NCBI GenBank assembly: GCA_934254985.1
Contig: CAKQMS010000003.1
Span: forward strand, 62,001 to 126,000
Direction of reading: 5' to 3'
DNA: 64,000 bases
DNA from: an uncultured Prevotella sp.
GTDB taxonomy: Bacteria > Bacteroidota > Bacteroidia > Bacteroidales > Bacteroidaceae
Below are positions 45,200-56,270 of this stretch, piece by piece. The notes beneath the pieces were generated by a model. That model was not told the origin of the DNA. It saw nothing but the letters and a program-made list of their open reading frames with translations, and ran no database searches. Every line of letters begins with the position of its first letter. Position 1 is the stretch's first letter. The position numbers were made by a program, and so were the translations under genes.

Positions 45200-45589
45200 T
45201 TATACACGACGACGCTTAGGAGGACGGCAACCGTTGTGTGGCAATGGAGTTACGTCGATGATCTCAGTAACCTCGATGCCTGCTCCGTGGATAGCACGGA
45301 TAGCGCTCTCACGTCCGTTACCTGGACCCTTAACATATGCCTTAACCTTACGCAAGCCGAGATCGAAAGCTACCTTTGCGCAATCCTCTGCTGCCATCTG
45401 AGCTGCATAAGGAGTGTTCTTCTTAGAACCGCGGAAGCCCATCTTACCAGCTGAAGACCAAGAGATAACCTGACCCTCGCTGTTGGCGAGCGATACAATG
45501 ATGTTGTTGAACGAGCTATGAACATGCAACTGTCCGAGAGCGTCAACTCTTACATTTCTTTTCTTAGATGCTGCTGTTTTCTTTGCCAT
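45200..45589 (-). CDS. rpsK: Ribosomal protein uS11
   Basis: 129 residues. [22 protein letters not shown] and [28 protein letters not shown] are conserved. Forms part of the 30S platform. 39 nt ahead of rpsD, 17 nt after rpsM. Confidence 0.98.
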   Translation of the reverse strand: MAKKTAASKKRNVRVDALGQLHVHSSFNNIIVSLANSEGQVISWSSAGKMGFRGSKKNTPYAAQMAAEDCAKVAFDLGLRKVKAYVKGPGNGRESAIRAIHGAGIEVTEIIDVTPLPHNGCRPPKRRRV

Positions 45590-45606
45590 ACTTAATTTCC
45601 TCCTAA

Positions 45607-45987
45607 TTACTTAGTAGCTTTCTTCTTATTAGCAACAGTCTTCTTCTTTCCCTTACGGGTACGAGCATTATTCTTAGTGCTCTGGCCACGAACAGGAAGA
45701 CCATTACGATGTCTAACACCACGGTAGCAACCGATATCCATCAAACGCTTAATGTTCATCTGGATCTCTGAACGGAGATCACCTTCTACCTTAAACTCAG
45801 CGCCGATAATTTCACGGATCTTGGCTGCCTGGTCATCAGACCACTCGTTAACCTTCAGGTCACGGCTTACACCAGCTTTATCCAATATCTTTGCTGAACT
45901 ACTTCGACCGATACCATAGATATAGGTCAATGCGATTTCGCCACGCTTATTCTGGGGCAAATCTACTCCAACAATTCTTATTGCCAT
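45607..45987 (-). CDS. rpsM: Ribosomal protein uS13
   Basis: 126 residues. [24 protein letters not shown] and the basic C-terminus [19 protein letters not shown] are diagnostic. It bridges the subunits at the 30S head. First gene of the alpha segment; a hairpin and a -7-like TACCTTTG lie upstream. Confidence 0.98.
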   Translation of the reverse strand: MAIRIVGVDLPQNKRGEIALTYIYGIGRSSSAKILDKAGVSRDLKVNEWSDDQAAKIREIIGAEFKVEGDLRSEIQMNIKRLMDIGCYRGVRHRNGLPVRGQSTKNNARTRKGKKKTVANKKKATK

Positions 45988-46046
45988 TTGTTGATTAAAT
46001 GATAAAAATAAATAATAAAAAAGTCTTGTTTGCGCTAAAAAGCATG

Positions 46047-46082
46047 CAAAGGTAAGAATAATATCTCATAATTCTTACCTTT
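46047..46082 (-). promoter_or_regulatory. Hairpin plus -7 box between rpmJ and rpsM
   Basis: AAAGGTAAGAAT (46048-46059) pairs exactly with ATTCTTACCTTT (46071-46082). The downstream arm on the minus strand contains TACCTTTG (46047-46054). The element may partly terminate spc transcripts and restart transcription for rpsM. No -33 TTG at ideal distance. Confidence 0.5.
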
Positions 46083-46096
46083 TACATTTTTTTAAC

Positions 46097-46213
46097 TTAA
46101 CCCTGTCTCAACTTGAACTTAGGGTTCTTCTTGTTAATAACGAAAAGGCGACCCTTACGACGTACGATCTTGCAGTCAGGTGTGCGCTTCTTTAATGATG
46201 CTCTTGTCTTCAT
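46097..46213 (-). CDS. rpmJ: Ribosomal protein bL36
   Basis: 38 residues: [20 protein letters not shown], then [18 protein letters not shown]. This is the Cys-poor form: only one cysteine (14) remains, so the zinc site is incomplete. It sits between infA and rpsM, its usual place. Confidence 0.95.
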   Translation of the reverse strand: MKTRASLKKRTPDCKIVRRKGRLFVINKKNPKFKLRQG

Positions 46214-46226
46214 AATTTATATGATA

Positions 46227-46445
46227 TTATTTGTATCTAAATACGATTCTGCCTTTGGTCAAATCGTAAGGACTCATCTCTACCTTTACCTTGTCGCCAG
46301 GAAGAATTTTGATGTAGTGCATTCTCATCTTACCGGAAATGTGGGCAATGATTTGAACGCCATTCTCAAGTTCTACTCGGAACATGGCATTTGAGAGAGA
46401 CTCTACGATAGTGCCATCTTGTTCTATTGCGGATTGTTTTGCCAT
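46227..46445 (-). CDS. infA: Translation initiation factor IF-1
   Basis: 72 residues, an OB fold: [22 protein letters not shown]...[35 protein letters not shown]. It occupies the A site during initiation. 3 nt after map. Confidence 0.98.
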   Translation of the reverse strand: MAKQSAIEQDGTIVESLSNAMFRVELENGVQIIAHISGKMRMHYIKILPGDKVKVEMSPYDLTKGRIVFRYK

Positions 46446-46448
46446 AAA

Positions 46449-47243
46449 TTATTGTTGTTCTAAATGTTCAATTTCCTCAAACGTAGATAAAATCTCAGCT
46501 TTACCCTTTCGAATAGCTATAGTATGTTCGAAATGGGCGGCAGGCTTTAAGTCTCTTGTTATGATGCTCCACTTATCAGGAAGCATCCATATCTGACGGT
46601 CGCCGAGTGTAATCATTGGTTCGATGGCTATGCACATTCCTTCTTTGAGGAAGGCGCCTTGTCCACGTTTACCATAGTTGGGTATTGCTGGGTCTTCATG
46701 CATTTCGCGACCGATGCCATGTCCTGTTAGTTCTCTAACCACTCCATAGCCAAAAGATTCGCAATATGTTTGAACGGCTTCACCAATGTCGCCAACATGA
46801 TTTCCTGCGACTGCCTTTTCAATGCCTTTATAAAGAGACTCCTTAGTAACCTTGAGGAGTTGTCTTACCTCTGGAGCAACGTCGCCAACACAGAATGTGT
46901 AACAACTGTCGCCATTATAGCCATCGAGAAGAGTACCACAATCAATAGATATGATGTCACCATCCTTCAAGACAACCTTATCGCTTGGTATTCCATGCAC
47001 AACAATAGCATTAATAGATGTGCAGATACTTGCGGGGAAAGACCCTCCAATTGGATTAGGGAAATTCTTAAACGTTGGAATTGCTCCATGATCACGTATG
47101 AACTCCTCTGCTATAGTATCCAGTTGAAGGGTCGTTACTCCAGGTTTTATATGCTTAGCCAATTCTGCAAGAGTAGCACCAACAAGTTGGTTAGCTCTAC
47201 GCATCTTGGCGATTTCATCTTCCGTCTTTAGAAATATGTTCAT
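46449..47243 (-). CDS. map: Methionine aminopeptidase type I
   Basis: 264 residues. Metal ligands appear in DIISIDCGTLLDGYNGDSCYTF (two Asp), ELTGHGIGREMHEDP (His), CIAIEPMIT (Glu) and a late Glu in FEHTIAI. It removes the initiator Met from new proteins. 14 nt after secY. Confidence 0.97.
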   Translation of the reverse strand: MNIFLKTEDEIAKMRRANQLVGATLAELAKHIKPGVTTLQLDTIAEEFIRDHGAIPTFKNFPNPIGGSFPASICTSINAIVVHGIPSDKVVLKDGDIISIDCGTLLDGYNGDSCYTFCVGDVAPEVRQLLKVTKESLYKGIEKAVAGNHVGDIGEAVQTYCESFGYGVVRELTGHGIGREMHEDPAIPNYGKRGQGAFLKEGMCIAIEPMITLGDRQIWMLPDKWSIITRDLKPAAHFEHTIAIRKGKAEILSTFEEIEHLEQQ

Positions 47244-47257
47244 TTCTTCAGACCAAA

Positions 47258-48595
47258 TTAATATGCCGAAACAGCACCACCACGAGTGTGACCAGAATTG
47301 AGAAGTCCGTCATAATGACGCATTAGCAGATGACTTTCAATCTGTTGTAGAGTGTCGATAACAACACCTACAAGAATGAGCAGCGATGTACCACCGAAGA
47401 ACTGAGAGAATCCCTGCTGAACATTAAGGAGTCCAGCGAGCGCTGGCATCACAGCGATGAATGCTATGAACAAAGAGCCAGGGAATGTGATTCTAGTCAT
47501 AATGGTATCAATATACTCGGCAGTGTCCTTACCTGGCTTGATACCAGGAATGAAACCGTTGTTACGCTTCATATCTTCAGCCATCTGAGTTGGATTCAAA
47601 GTGATAGCTGTATAGAAATATGTGAAGGCGATGATGAGTACAACATAAATGCAATTGTACAACAAGCTACGGTTGTCAAGGAGTGACTGAACAACCCAAG
47701 AAGCATTATCACTCTGATAGCGAACGAAAGCCAAAGGAATAAACATCAAAGCCTGGGCAAAGATGATAGGCATTACGTTAGCAGCGAAGAGCTTCAAAGG
47801 AATGTACTGACGAGCACCACCGTACTGTTTGTTTCCTACAAGACGCTTAGCGTATTGAACAGGCACCTTACGTACACCCTGTACGAGCAAGATAGAAGCG
47901 CAAACGACAGCGTAGAGGATAAGGATTTCTGCGATGAACATGATGATACCACCACCAGAGATAGCGTTTAAACGCGAACCGAATTCCTGAGCAAAAGCCT
48001 GTGGAAGACGAGCGATGATACCGATCATAATGATCATTGAAATTCCGTTTCCTACACCCTTGTCAGTGATACGCTCACCAAGCCAGAGGATGAACATGCT
48101 ACCTGCTGCAAGAATGAAAGTGGCTGGGAACATGAAGACTGTCCATGAAATTCCTGAAGCCAAAGCCTGTGAGGCCTGGAGCTTCAGGTTTATGAGGTAA
48201 CTTGGAGCCTGGAACAGAAGAATACCTACTGTCAAGGCGCGAGTATACCAGCTAATTTTCTTTCTTCCACTCTCACCTTCGCGCTGCATCTTTTGGAAAT
48301 AAGGAACAGCAACGGCAAGAAGCTGCATTACGATGGAAGCTGAGATGTAAGGCATAATACCAAGCGCGAATATTGACGCATTGGAAAATGCACCACCAGA
48401 GAACATGTCCAAAAGCGACATAAGGCCGCCTGAGGTTTGCGACTGTAGTTTTTCCAACATGGCTGGATTGATGCCCGGAAGGACAACAAAAGAGCCGAAA
48501 CGATATATAGCCGTAAACAGGAAGGTGATGAGGAGTCGCTGACGCAAATCCTCAACCTTCCAACAGTTCTTTAGTATCTCAATGAATTTTTTCAT
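47258..48595 (-). CDS. secY: Sec translocon subunit SecY
   Basis: 445 residues with ten membrane helices. PGINPAMLEKLQ, GGAFSNASIFALGIMPYISASI and LNPTQMAEDMKRNNGFIPGIKPG are family landmarks. It forms the protein-conducting channel. 3 nt after rplO. The tail GGAVSAY is short. Confidence 0.98.
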   Translation of the reverse strand: MKKFIEILKNCWKVEDLRQRLLITFLFTAIYRFGSFVVLPGINPAMLEKLQSQTSGGLMSLLDMFSGGAFSNASIFALGIMPYISASIVMQLLAVAVPYFQKMQREGESGRKKISWYTRALTVGILLFQAPSYLINLKLQASQALASGISWTVFMFPATFILAAGSMFILWLGERITDKGVGNGISMIIMIGIIARLPQAFAQEFGSRLNAISGGGIIMFIAEILILYAVVCASILLVQGVRKVPVQYAKRLVGNKQYGGARQYIPLKLFAANVMPIIFAQALMFIPLAFVRYQSDNASWVVQSLLDNRSLLYNCIYVVLIIAFTYFYTAITLNPTQMAEDMKRNNGFIPGIKPGKDTAEYIDTIMTRITFPGSLFIAFIAVMPALAGLLNVQQGFSQFFGGTSLLILVGVVIDTLQQIESHLLMRHYDGLLNSGHTRGGAVSAY

Positions 48596-48598
48596 TAC

Positions 48599-49045
48599 TT
48601 AGATAATAGTTGTGTTACCACCCAATGCTTTAATAGCCTCTTCTGCAGTCTTAGAGAATGCGTTAGCTTCAACGTCGATCTTAGTTGTCAACTGACCGTT
48701 ACCAAGAATCTTAACGAGAGCCTTGCTGTTAGCGATGCCAGCAGCTACGAGCTCAGCCAAGCCAATCTTTGCATATCCCTTAGCCTCTGCGAGAGCCTGA
48801 AGAGTAGACAAGTTAACAGGAGTATATTCCTTGTGGTTGATATTCTTGAATCCACCCTTTGGAATACGACGCTGCAAAGGCATCTGACCACCTTCGAAAC
48901 CTATCTTTCTCTTATAACCAGAGCGTGCCTTAGCACCCTTGTGACCACGGGTAGAAGTACCACCGAGTCCAGAACCTGTACCACGACCGATACGACGTGT
49001 AGAGTGTGTTGAGCCAGCAGCTGGTTTCAAATTACTTAATTTCAT
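48599..49045 (-). CDS. rplO: Ribosomal protein uL15
   Basis: 148 residues. MKLSNLKPAAGSTHSTRRIG then RGTGSGLGGTSTRGHKGAKARSG; a late assembly 50S protein. 22 nt after rpmD. Confidence 0.98.
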   Translation of the reverse strand: MKLSNLKPAAGSTHSTRRIGRGTGSGLGGTSTRGHKGAKARSGYKRKIGFEGGQMPLQRRIPKGGFKNINHKEYTPVNLSTLQALAEAKGYAKIGLAELVAAGIANSKALVKILGNGQLTTKIDVEANAFSKTAEEAIKALGGNTTII

Positions 49046-49067
49046 AATTTCTGAATTTACTTGTTAA

Positions 49068-49244
49068 TTATTCAACTACTGTAACCAAATGGTGAACCTT
49101 ACGGATCATGCCACGTGTGCTTGGAGTATCCTCAACCTCAACAACCTGAGAAATCTTCTTAAGACCGAGCGCCTCGAGAGTACGCTTCTGGTCGATAGGA
49201 GCTCCAATCTTGCTCTTAATCTGCTTGATTTTTATTGTTGCCAT
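49068..49244 (-). CDS. rpmD: Ribosomal protein uL30
   Basis: 58 residues from MATIKIKQIKSKIGAPIDQK (start at 49244; five extra codons upstream are possible). Contains the LGLKKISQVVEVEDTPSTRGMI motif. Between rpsE and rplO. Confidence 0.96.
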   Translation of the reverse strand: MATIKIKQIKSKIGAPIDQKRTLEALGLKKISQVVEVEDTPSTRGMIRKVHHLVTVVE

Positions 49245-49259
49245 TGTATAAACCTCCAA

Positions 49260-49772
49260 TTATCCGTTAAACACTTTATCCATGCTTACACCACGCTCAC
49301 CAGCGATAGTGTATGCGTCACGCATCTGAGCCAAAGCCTTAATGGTAGCCTTAACAAGGTTGTGAGCGTTTGATGAGCCCTTAGACTTAGCGATCACATC
49401 CTTAACACCTACACTCTCAAGAACCGCACGCATAGCACCACCGGCCTTAAGACCAGTACCGGCAGCAGCAGGCTTGAGAAGTACCTGAGCACCACTGAAA
49501 GCAGCCTCTACTTCATGAGGAACAGTACCCTTGAGAACAGGAACCTTAACGAGGTTCTTCTTAGCAGCTTCGGTACCCTTAGCGATAGCAGCTGTAACTT
49601 CACCTGCCTTACCAAGACCGTAGCCGATAACACCGTTACCGTCACCTACAACGACGATAGCAGCGAATGTAAAGGTACGACCACCCTTTGTAACCTTAGT
49701 TACACGGTTGATGGCTACCAAGCGATCTTTCAATTCAGCGTCACTATTTACTTTAACTTTATTCATTGCCAT
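49260..49772 (-). CDS. rpsE: Ribosomal protein uS5
   Basis: 170 residues. [31 protein letters not shown] is the double-stranded-RNA-binding part; [19 protein letters not shown] follows. Needed for translation accuracy. 9 nt after rplR. Confidence 0.98.
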   Translation of the reverse strand: MAMNKVKVNSDAELKDRLVAINRVTKVTKGGRTFTFAAIVVVGDGNGVIGYGLGKAGEVTAAIAKGTEAAKKNLVKVPVLKGTVPHEVEAAFSGAQVLLKPAAAGTGLKAGGAMRAVLESVGVKDVIAKSKGSSNAHNLVKATIKALAQMRDAYTIAGERGVSMDKVFNG

Positions 49773-49781
49773 AATCGTTTA

Positions 49782-50126
49782 TTAGAAATTAAGTCCACCT
49801 TCGCGTGCACCGTCAGCGAGTGACTGTACACGACCGTGATAAAGATAACCATTACGGTCGAAAACAACAGACTCGACACCAGCAGCCTTAGCCTTTTCAG
49901 CCAAAAGAAGACCAACCTTCTTAGCCTGCTCTGTCTTGTTCATCTTTTCAAAACCGAGTGAAGAAGCAGCAGCGAGAGTAACACCTGCCTTATCGTTGAT
50001 AACCTGAGCGTAAATCTGCTTGTTAGAGCGGAAAACGCTGAGACGTGGACGCTCTGCAGTTCCAACGATCTTTTTACGGATGCGGAACTTTATCTTAATT
50101 CGTCTTTCTATTTTATTAAATGCCAT
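49782..50126 (-). CDS. rplR: Ribosomal protein uL18
   Basis: 114 residues. [23 protein letters not shown] and [21 protein letters not shown] are conserved. Binds 5S rRNA with L5. Confidence 0.98.
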   Translation of the reverse strand: MAFNKIERRIKIKFRIRKKIVGTAERPRLSVFRSNKQIYAQVINDKAGVTLAAASSLGFEKMNKTEQAKKVGLLLAEKAKAAGVESVVFDRNGYLYHGRVQSLADGAREGGLNF

Positions 50127-50146
50127 AATTGTAATCTTAATTAAAA

Positions 50147-50719
50147 TTATTTAGCTGAAGCTGACTTACCAGACTTTCTGCGGATGACCTCACCCTTGAA
50201 CAGGATACCCTTACCCTTGTAAGGCTCAGGCATACGGAAAGAACGAATTTTAGCACAGATGAGTCCAATCAACTGCTTATCGCAAGACTCGAGAGTGATC
50301 TGAGGATTCTGGTTTCTCTCAGATTTTGTCTCAACCTTAACCTCCTTAGGCAATTCCAAGAAGATTGGGTGAGTATAACCGAGAGAGAACTCAATGAGGT
50401 TGCCCTGGTTTGAAACACGGTAACCAACACCTACGAGCTCCATTTCCTTCTTGTAACCCTCGCTAACGCCAACAACCATGTTGTTAACAAGCGAACGATA
50501 AAGACCATGGAAAGCCTGCTTCTGCTTTACATTAACAGGACTGTTCTCGTCGATCTCGAATGTTATCTGACCGTCATTGAGGTTGAACTTGATAGAAGGG
50601 TCTATCCACTGTGAAAGTTCACCCTTAGGACCCTTTACATTTACAACGTTTGTATTAGCATCGAAGTTAACTGTAACTCCAGCTGGTACACTAATTGGCA
50701 ATTTACCTATTCTTGACAT
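50147..50719 (-). CDS. rplF: Ribosomal protein uL6
   Basis: 190 residues from [15 protein letters not shown] (50719); the frame extends five codons further up. Two L6 repeats are seen; the second holds [14 protein letters not shown]. Lies near the GTPase centre. Confidence 0.97.
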   Translation of the reverse strand: MSRIGKLPISVPAGVTVNFDANTNVVNVKGPKGELSQWIDPSIKFNLNDGQITFEIDENSPVNVKQKQAFHGLYRSLVNNMVVGVSEGYKKEMELVGVGYRVSNQGNLIEFSLGYTHPIFLELPKEVKVETKSERNQNPQITLESCDKQLIGLICAKIRSFRMPEPYKGKGILFKGEVIRRKSGKSASAK

Positions 50720-50734
50720 ATTCAAATCCTCCAA

Positions 50735-51130
50735 TTAATAAACGTAGCAAAGAACCTCACCACCAATCTTAAGAGAAGCGGCTTCCTTGTCTGTCATTAC
50801 ACCTTGAGACGTAGATATAATTGCTATACCGAGTCCGTTGATAACACGTGGCATGTCCTTGTAACCAGTGTACTTACGGAGACCTGGTGTAGAAACACGC
50901 TTCAAGCCCTTGATGGCGTTCTGCTTAGTAGCAGGGTTGTACTTAAGAGCGACCTTGATAGTACCCTGAGGACCATCCTCGAGGAACTTGTAATTCAAGA
51001 TGTAACCCTTGTCAAAGAGAATCTTAGTGATCTCTTTCTTCAAGTTTGACGCAGGAACTTCAACAACACGGTGATGAGCCATGATTGCGTTTCTGAGTCG
51101 AGTCAGATAATCTGCTATTGGATCTGTCAT
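50735..51130 (-). CDS. rpsH: Ribosomal protein uS8
   Basis: 131 residues. MTDPIADYLTRLRNAIMAHH and GLGIAIISTSQGVMTDKEA are diagnostic. Central 30S assembly protein and, in E. coli, repressor of the spc operon. Confidence 0.98.
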   Translation of the reverse strand: MTDPIADYLTRLRNAIMAHHRVVEVPASNLKKEITKILFDKGYILNYKFLEDGPQGTIKVALKYNPATKQNAIKGLKRVSTPGLRKYTGYKDMPRVINGLGIAIISTSQGVMTDKEAASLKIGGEVLCYVY

Positions 51131-51187
51131 AAAAAAAAGTTTAATTAATCGGGACTACCCCGACAATATTAAAAAATAAAATAAAAA

Positions 51188-51490
51188 TTACCAGCTTGCT
51201 TTCTTTACTCCAGGAATGAGACCTGCTGAAGCCATCTCGCGGAACTGAATACGAGAGAGACCGAACTGGCGGATATATCCTTTTGGACGACCAGTGATCT
51301 TGCAACGGTTGTGCAAACGTATTGGATTAGCGTTCTTTGGGATTGCCTGAAGCTTACGAGCAGCCTCGTAAGCCTCAGCAGGATCCTGAGCAGTAGCAAT
51401 AATCTTCTTTAGAGCTGCGCGCTTTTCAGCGTAACGAGCAACAAGTTTCGCACGCTTTACCTCGCGAGCTTTCATTGATTCTTTTGCCAT
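51188..51490 (-). CDS. rpsN: Ribosomal protein uS14
   Basis: 100 residues. [20 protein letters not shown] and [21 protein letters not shown]. Only one of the four zinc cysteines remains, so this is the zinc-independent long form. Confidence 0.97.
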   Translation of the reverse strand: MAKESMKAREVKRAKLVARYAEKRAALKKIIATAQDPAEAYEAARKLQAIPKNANPIRLHNRCKITGRPKGYIRQFGLSRIQFREMASAGLIPGVKKASW

Positions 51491-51501
51491 ATCTCTTTTC
51501 C

Positions 51502-52050
51502 TTATTTAGCGTTCTTGAATGGGAGTCCAAATCCTTTGAGGAGAGCGAAACCTTCCTCGTCGGTCTGTGCAGAAGTCACGAATGTGATGTTCATACCCTG
51601 GATACGATCGATCTGGTCGAGGTTGATCTCAGGGAAGATGATCTGCTCACTTACACCGAGAGTGTAGTTACCACGTCCGTCAAACTTGCTCTCGATACCC
51701 TTGAAGTCGCGGATACGAGGAAGAGAAACGCGAACGAGCTTCTCAAGGAATTCATACATGCGCTCACGGCGAAGAGTTACCATAACACCGATAGGCATCT
51801 TCTTACGAAGCTTGAAGTTAGCGATATCCTTGCGAGAATATGTAGCTACGGCCTTCTGACCAGTGATAGCTGTCATCTCGTTGATAGCAACATCGATAAT
51901 CTTCTTGTCCTGTGTTGCGTCGCCAAGTCCCTGGTTGATAACGATCTTCTTCAAGACAGGAATCTGCATTGATGAAGAATAGTTGAACTGCTTCTGCAGT
52001 GAAGGAGCGATAGTCTCCTTATATACTTTCTTTAACTGTGCTGTATCCAT
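51502..52050 (-). CDS. rplE: Ribosomal protein uL5
   Basis: 182 residues. [42 protein letters not shown] and [15 protein letters not shown]. Binds 5S rRNA. Shares one base with the rplX stop region. Confidence 0.98.
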   Translation of the reverse strand: MDTAQLKKVYKETIAPSLQKQFNYSSSMQIPVLKKIVINQGLGDATQDKKIIDVAINEMTAITGQKAVATYSRKDIANFKLRKKMPIGVMVTLRRERMYEFLEKLVRVSLPRIRDFKGIESKFDGRGNYTLGVSEQIIFPEINLDQIDRIQGMNITFVTSAQTDEEGFALLKGFGLPFKNAK

Positions 52051-52367
52051 TACTTGATTTCCTCCCCAGACTTTTTAGCGATGCGTACTACCTTCTTGCC
52101 CTCACGCTTGATAGCGATACGAGTAGCCTTGCCACTCTTAGGGTCAATGAGACTCAAGTTAGAAATGTGGATTGGAGCTTCCTGCTTTACGATACCACCC
52201 TGAGGGTTCTTAGCTGAAGGCTTAGCGTTCTTAGAAACAATGTTGATACCCTCAACGATTGCGCGCTGCTCTTCAACCAAGACCTTGAGTACCTTACCAG
52301 TCTTGCCCTTATCTGAGCCTGTCAAAACGATAACTGTATCGTCTTTCTTTATATGTAACTTACTCAT
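52050..52367 (-). CDS. rplX: Ribosomal protein uL24
   Basis: 105 residues. [22 protein letters not shown] is the KOW motif; [28 protein letters not shown] follows. An initiator of 50S assembly. Confidence 0.97.
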   Translation of the reverse strand: MSKLHIKKDDTVIVLTGSDKGKTGKVLKVLVEEQRAIVEGINIVSKNAKPSAKNPQGGIVKQEAPIHISNLSLIDPKSGKATRIAIKREGKKVVRIAKKSGEEIK

Positions 52368-52386
52368 TACTTGTTGTTGTTAAAAA

Positions 52387-52752
52387 TTAGAGAACCTCAG
52401 GTGCCAAAGAAACAACCTTCATGTTTACTGCACGGAGTTCACGAGCAACAGGACCGAAGATACGGCTACCACGGAGCTCACCTGCGTTGTTAAGCAGTAC
52501 ACAAGCATTGTCGTCGAAGCGGATGTAAGAACCATCAGCACGACGGATTTCCTTCTTTGTACGTACGATCAAAGCCTTTGATACTGCACCCTTTTTCAAA
52601 TCACTTGATGGGATAACGTTCTTGACGGATACGACAATAACGTCACCAACACTTGCATAACGGCGACCGGTACCACCGAGAACACGGATGCAGAGAGCCT
52701 CACGTGCGCCACTGTTATCACATACTGTAAGTCTTGATTCTGTCTGTATCAT
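52387..52752 (-). CDS. rplN: Ribosomal protein uL14
   Basis: 121 residues. [20 protein letters not shown] and FGPVARELR are invariant features. At the 50S-30S bridge. Confidence 0.98.
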   Translation of the reverse strand: MIQTESRLTVCDNSGAREALCIRVLGGTGRRYASVGDVIVVSVKNVIPSSDLKKGAVSKALIVRTKKEIRRADGSYIRFDDNACVLLNNAGELRGSRIFGPVARELRAVNMKVVSLAPEVL

Positions 52753-52754
52753 AA

Positions 52755-53012
52755 TTACTTAGCCTTTTCGATAATTTGTACTAATCTCCATCTCTTAGTC
52801 TTAGAGAGTGGACGTGTCTCCATGATCTGAACTGTATCGCCGATGTTAGCTTCGTTCTTCTCATCATGAGCATGATACTTCTTTGTCTTCTGGACAAACT
52901 TACCATAGATTGGGTGCTTCTCCTTGAACTTAGCAGCAATAACAATGGTCTTGTCCATTTTGTTACTGATTACGACACCCTGTCTTACTTTTCTTAAATT
53001 TCTTGTTTCCAT
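52755..53012 (-). CDS. rpsQ: Ribosomal protein uS17
   Basis: 85 residues from [20 protein letters not shown] (53012). OB fold with [21 protein letters not shown]. Early 16S-binding protein. 11 nt after rpmC. Confidence 0.97.
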   Translation of the reverse strand: METRNLRKVRQGVVISNKMDKTIVIAAKFKEKHPIYGKFVQKTKKYHAHDEKNEANIGDTVQIMETRPLSKTKRWRLVQIIEKAK

Positions 53013-53023
53013 CTCGACCACTG

Positions 53024-53218
53024 TTATTTATTAAGTTCTCTTTGGCGGAGTTCTGTATTCATACGAGCGATATCGCGACGTGTCTTCTTAATCACAGAAG
53101 TATCAGCGAGAGGAGAGATGTTGTGGTTGAGCTTCATTTGAGCCAACTCACCCTTTTTATTCTCAAGCTTCTCTACCAAATCCTTGGTTTCGAGCTCTTT
53201 AATTTCATTAATCTTCAT
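53024..53218 (-). CDS. rpmC: Ribosomal protein uL29
   Basis: 64 residues: [20 protein letters not shown], ending [12 protein letters not shown]. Near the peptide exit site. 3 nt after rplP. Confidence 0.97.
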   Translation of the reverse strand: MKINEIKELETKDLVEKLENKKGELAQMKLNHNISPLADTSVIKKTRRDIARMNTELRQRELNK

Positions 53219-53221
53219 AAA

Positions 53222-53650
53222 TTAAGCGTTTTTATCGAAATCACGTCGTACGACAAACTTAGTTTTAACTGGCAGTTTCTGAGCTGCGAGGCGAAGAGCC
53301 TCTTTAGCAACATCGAAACTTACACCTTCTACCTCAAAGAGGATGCGTCCTGGAGTTACAGGAGCAACCCATCCTGCAGGATCACCCTTACCTTTACCCA
53401 TACGGACATCAGCAGGCTTACGAGTGATTGGCTTGTCAGGGAAGATACGAATCCAAACCTGACCTTCACGCTGCATGTAGCGGTTTACGGCAATACGAGC
53501 TGCCTCAATCTGGCGGCTGTTGATCCATTTAGCCTCAAGTGTCTTGATACCGAAAGAACCGAATGCCAATTGTGTACCTCTGTGGGCGTTGCCTTTGTTG
53601 CCGCGTCCGTCTTGAGGTCTTCTATATTTAACTCTTTTTGGCTGTAACAT
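53222..53650 (-). CDS. rplP: Ribosomal protein uL16
   Basis: 142 residues. [52 protein letters not shown]. Positions tRNA in the A and P sites. Confidence 0.98.
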   Translation of the reverse strand: MLQPKRVKYRRPQDGRGNKGNAHRGTQLAFGSFGIKTLEAKWINSRQIEAARIAVNRYMQREGQVWIRIFPDKPITRKPADVRMGKGKGDPAGWVAPVTPGRILFEVEGVSFDVAKEALRLAAQKLPVKTKFVVRRDFDKNA

Positions 53651-53665
53651 TGTAGCTTCTTACTT

Positions 53666-54400
53666 TTAACGGTTATTGTTTCTACGACGATTACCACGGT
53701 CACGACGGCCATTGTTGTTATTGTTGCGGCCACCGTTCTGCTTCTCCTGTGCAAAGTTTACAGTAAGGTCACGCTTTCCGTAAACCTCACCCTTGCAAAT
53801 CCAAACCTTGATACCGAGGAGACCTACCTTTGTCAAGGCTTCAGCCTGGCAATAGTCGATATCTGAGCGAAGTGTATGAAGAGGAGTACGTCCTTCCTTA
53901 TACATTTCCTTACGTGCCATTTCGGCACCATTCAGACGACCACAGATTTGGACTTTGATACCCTCTGCTCCAGCACGCATAGTGTTCTGGACTGCCATCT
54001 TAATGGCGCGACGGTAAGCGATTTTGCCTTCAACCTGGCGAGCGATGTTATTGGCTACAATATTAGCGTCCAATTCTGGTTTCTTTACTTCGAAGATGTT
54101 GATCTGGATTTCCTTATCGTAGAGCTTCTTCAACTCTTCCTTAAGTTTGTCAACATCCTGACCACCCTTACCAATGACGATACCCGGACGGGCTGTGCAA
54201 ATAGTGATGGTAACGAGTTTCAAAGTACGCTCGATGACGATGCGAGAAACGCTTGCCTTAGCAAGGCGCTCGTTAAGATACTTACGGATTTTCTGATCCT
54301 CTACGAGGTTGTCTCCGAAGTTCTTACCACCGAACCAATTAGAATCCCAACCACGGATAATACCCAGTCGGTTGCTTATAGGATTAACTTTCTGTCCCAT
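53666..54400 (-). CDS. rpsC: Ribosomal protein uS3 with Asn/Arg-rich tail
   Basis: 244 residues. [20 protein letters not shown], the KH domain around [20 protein letters not shown], and the C-terminal S3 domain. After the conserved end comes a low-complexity tail ([20 protein letters not shown]), absent in E. coli. The tail sits near the mRNA entry site and may bind RNA. Confidence 0.97.
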   Translation of the reverse strand: MGQKVNPISNRLGIIRGWDSNWFGGKNFGDNLVEDQKIRKYLNERLAKASVSRIVIERTLKLVTITICTARPGIVIGKGGQDVDKLKEELKKLYDKEIQINIFEVKKPELDANIVANNIARQVEGKIAYRRAIKMAVQNTMRAGAEGIKVQICGRLNGAEMARKEMYKEGRTPLHTLRSDIDYCQAEALTKVGLLGIKVWICKGEVYGKRDLTVNFAQEKQNGGRNNNNNGRRDRGNRRRNNNR

Positions 54401-54408
54401 TCTACTTA

Positions 54409-54813
54409 TTATTTTTCGTCATTAGTTTTGGTATCTACATAGAGAGTCACGTGATTGCTGCGCTTACGGATTCTGTAACCGCGTCCCTGTGGAGCTGGAC
54501 GCATGCGCTTCATTGTGACACCTTCGTCAACGAAAACTCTACTTACATAGAGTTCGCCGTCTTCGGCCTTGCGGTCGTTTTTCTGTTCCCAGTTATTGAT
54601 AGCTGAGCGAAGAAGTTTCTCAACATCTGCTGCAGCGTGTTTCTTTGAGAATCTGAGTACTCCGAGGGCGCGGTTAACTTCCATACCACGGATCATGTCT
54701 ACAACGTAGCGCATCTTACGTGGAGAAGAAGGAACGCCAACGAGCTTGGCAAAGTACAAATTTTTGCGGGCTTCCTTAAGTTTTTCAGCCGCTATATGTT
54801 TTCTTGCTCCCAT
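54409..54813 (-). CDS. rplV: Ribosomal protein uL22
   Basis: 134 residues. [21 protein letters not shown] and [22 protein letters not shown]. Lines the exit tunnel. Confidence 0.98.
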   Translation of the reverse strand: MGARKHIAAEKLKEARKNLYFAKLVGVPSSPRKMRYVVDMIRGMEVNRALGVLRFSKKHAAADVEKLLRSAINNWEQKNDRKAEDGELYVSRVFVDEGVTMKRMRPAPQGRGYRIRKRSNHVTLYVDTKTNDEK

Positions 54814-54844
54814 TATTTTTCTTAATGTTTAAATGGTTACCCGT

Positions 54845-55111
54845 TTACTTTCTGTTACCAGAGTGACCACCGAAGCGACGAGTTGGAGAGAATTCTCCGA
54901 GCTTGTGTCCTACCATGTTCTCTGTAATGTAAACAGGGATGAATTTATTTCCGTTATGAACTGCAACAGTGTGTCCCACGAAATCAGGTGAGATCATTGA
55001 TGCTCTGGCCCAAGTCTTAACAACTGTCTTCTTGCCGCTCTCGTTCATTGCGAGAATCTTCTTCTCAAGAGATACGTTGATATATGGACCTTTTTTAAGT
55101 GAACGACTCAT
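54845..55111 (-). CDS. rpsS: Ribosomal protein uS19
   Basis: 88 residues. [20 protein letters not shown] and [20 protein letters not shown]. On the 30S head with S13. Confidence 0.98.
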   Translation of the reverse strand: MSRSLKKGPYINVSLEKKILAMNESGKKTVVKTWARASMISPDFVGHTVAVHNGNKFIPVYITENMVGHKLGEFSPTRRFGGHSGNRK

Positions 55112-55121
55112 AATTTATGCT

Positions 55122-55949
55122 TTATTTTTTGTTAGCTCTTTCAATAATATACTTGTTAGAAAGCTTCTTAGGTGCACGAGTCTTGAGACCCTTAGCGTAG
55201 AGACCCTTACGTGAACGTGGGTGACCTCCAGACTGACGTCCTTCACCACCACCCATTGGGTGATCAACAGGGTTCATAACAACACCACGGTTGTGAGGAC
55301 GACGTCCCAACCAGCGTGAGCGACCAGCCTTACCAGACTGCTCAAGTGCGTGGTCAGAGTTACCTACACTACCTACAGTAGCCTTACAAGCAGATAGAAT
55401 CTTGCGTGTTTCTCCTGAAGGGAGTTTAATAACGCAATAGCTACCCTCGCGAGAGGTCAACTGAGCAAAATTACCAGCCGAACGAACCAACAAAGCACCC
55501 TGTCCTGGACGCAACTCAATGTTGTGAATTACGGTACCTACAGGAATGTTCTGAAGTGGAAGAGCATTACCTACCTCAGGAGCAGCTTCAGCGCCTGACA
55601 TAAGAGTTGCACCTACTTGCAGTCCGTTAGGAGCAATAATATAACGTTTTTCACCATCAGCATAGTAAAGAAGTGCAATGCGAGCCGAACGGTTTGGATC
55701 GTACTCGATTGACTTTACTACAGCTGGAACACCATCTTTCTCTCGCTTGAAGTCGATAAGACGATACTTCTTCTTGTGACCACCGCCAATGTAGCGGACT
55801 GTCATCTTACCGGTGTTGTTTCGACCACCGGTAGAACGCTTTCCGTAAACGAGAGACTTTTCTGGCACGGATGCAGTAATCTCCTCGAACGTGCCAATAA
55901 CTTTGTGTCTTTGTCCCGGTGTAACGGGATTAAATTTGCGTACTGCCAT
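55122..55949 (-). CDS. rplB: Ribosomal protein uL2
   Basis: 275 residues. [41 protein letters not shown] and [20 protein letters not shown], which contains the conserved His of the peptidyl-transferase region. Confidence 0.98.
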   Translation of the reverse strand: MAVRKFNPVTPGQRHKVIGTFEEITASVPEKSLVYGKRSTGGRNNTGKMTVRYIGGGHKKKYRLIDFKREKDGVPAVVKSIEYDPNRSARIALLYYADGEKRYIIAPNGLQVGATLMSGAEAAPEVGNALPLQNIPVGTVIHNIELRPGQGALLVRSAGNFAQLTSREGSYCVIKLPSGETRKILSACKATVGSVGNSDHALEQSGKAGRSRWLGRRPHNRGVVMNPVDHPMGGGEGRQSGGHPRSRKGLYAKGLKTRAPKKLSNKYIIERANKK

Positions 55950-55954
55950 TTTAT

Positions 55955-56251
55955 TTATTCAATATTGCTGTAAAAATCGATTGATTCACCCTCTTTAAGG
56001 GTAACGATTGCTTTCTTGAACGAAGTCTTCTGTCCCTTTACGAGACCTGCCTTAGTGTAGCGTGCCTGACGCTTGCCAGCATAAAGAAGAGTGTTCACAT
56101 CTACTACATTAACTTTGTAAAGACTCTCAACCTCAGCCTTGATTTGGAGTTTGTTAGCCTCTGGACGTACAATGAAGCCATAACGATTAGACTTCTTGTC
56201 TGTAATCTTGGTCATCTTCTCAGTGACCAATGGTTTGATGATATATGCCAT
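55955..56251 (-). CDS. rplW: Ribosomal protein uL23
   Basis: 98 residues. [25 protein letters not shown] and [13 protein letters not shown]. Docking site for trigger factor and SRP at the exit. Confidence 0.97.
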   Translation of the reverse strand: MAYIIKPLVTEKMTKITDKKSNRYGFIVRPEANKLQIKAEVESLYKVNVVDVNTLLYAGKRQARYTKAGLVKGQKTSFKKAIVTLKEGESIDFYSNIE

Positions 56252-56270
56252 AAATCTAATTCTCCTTTAA

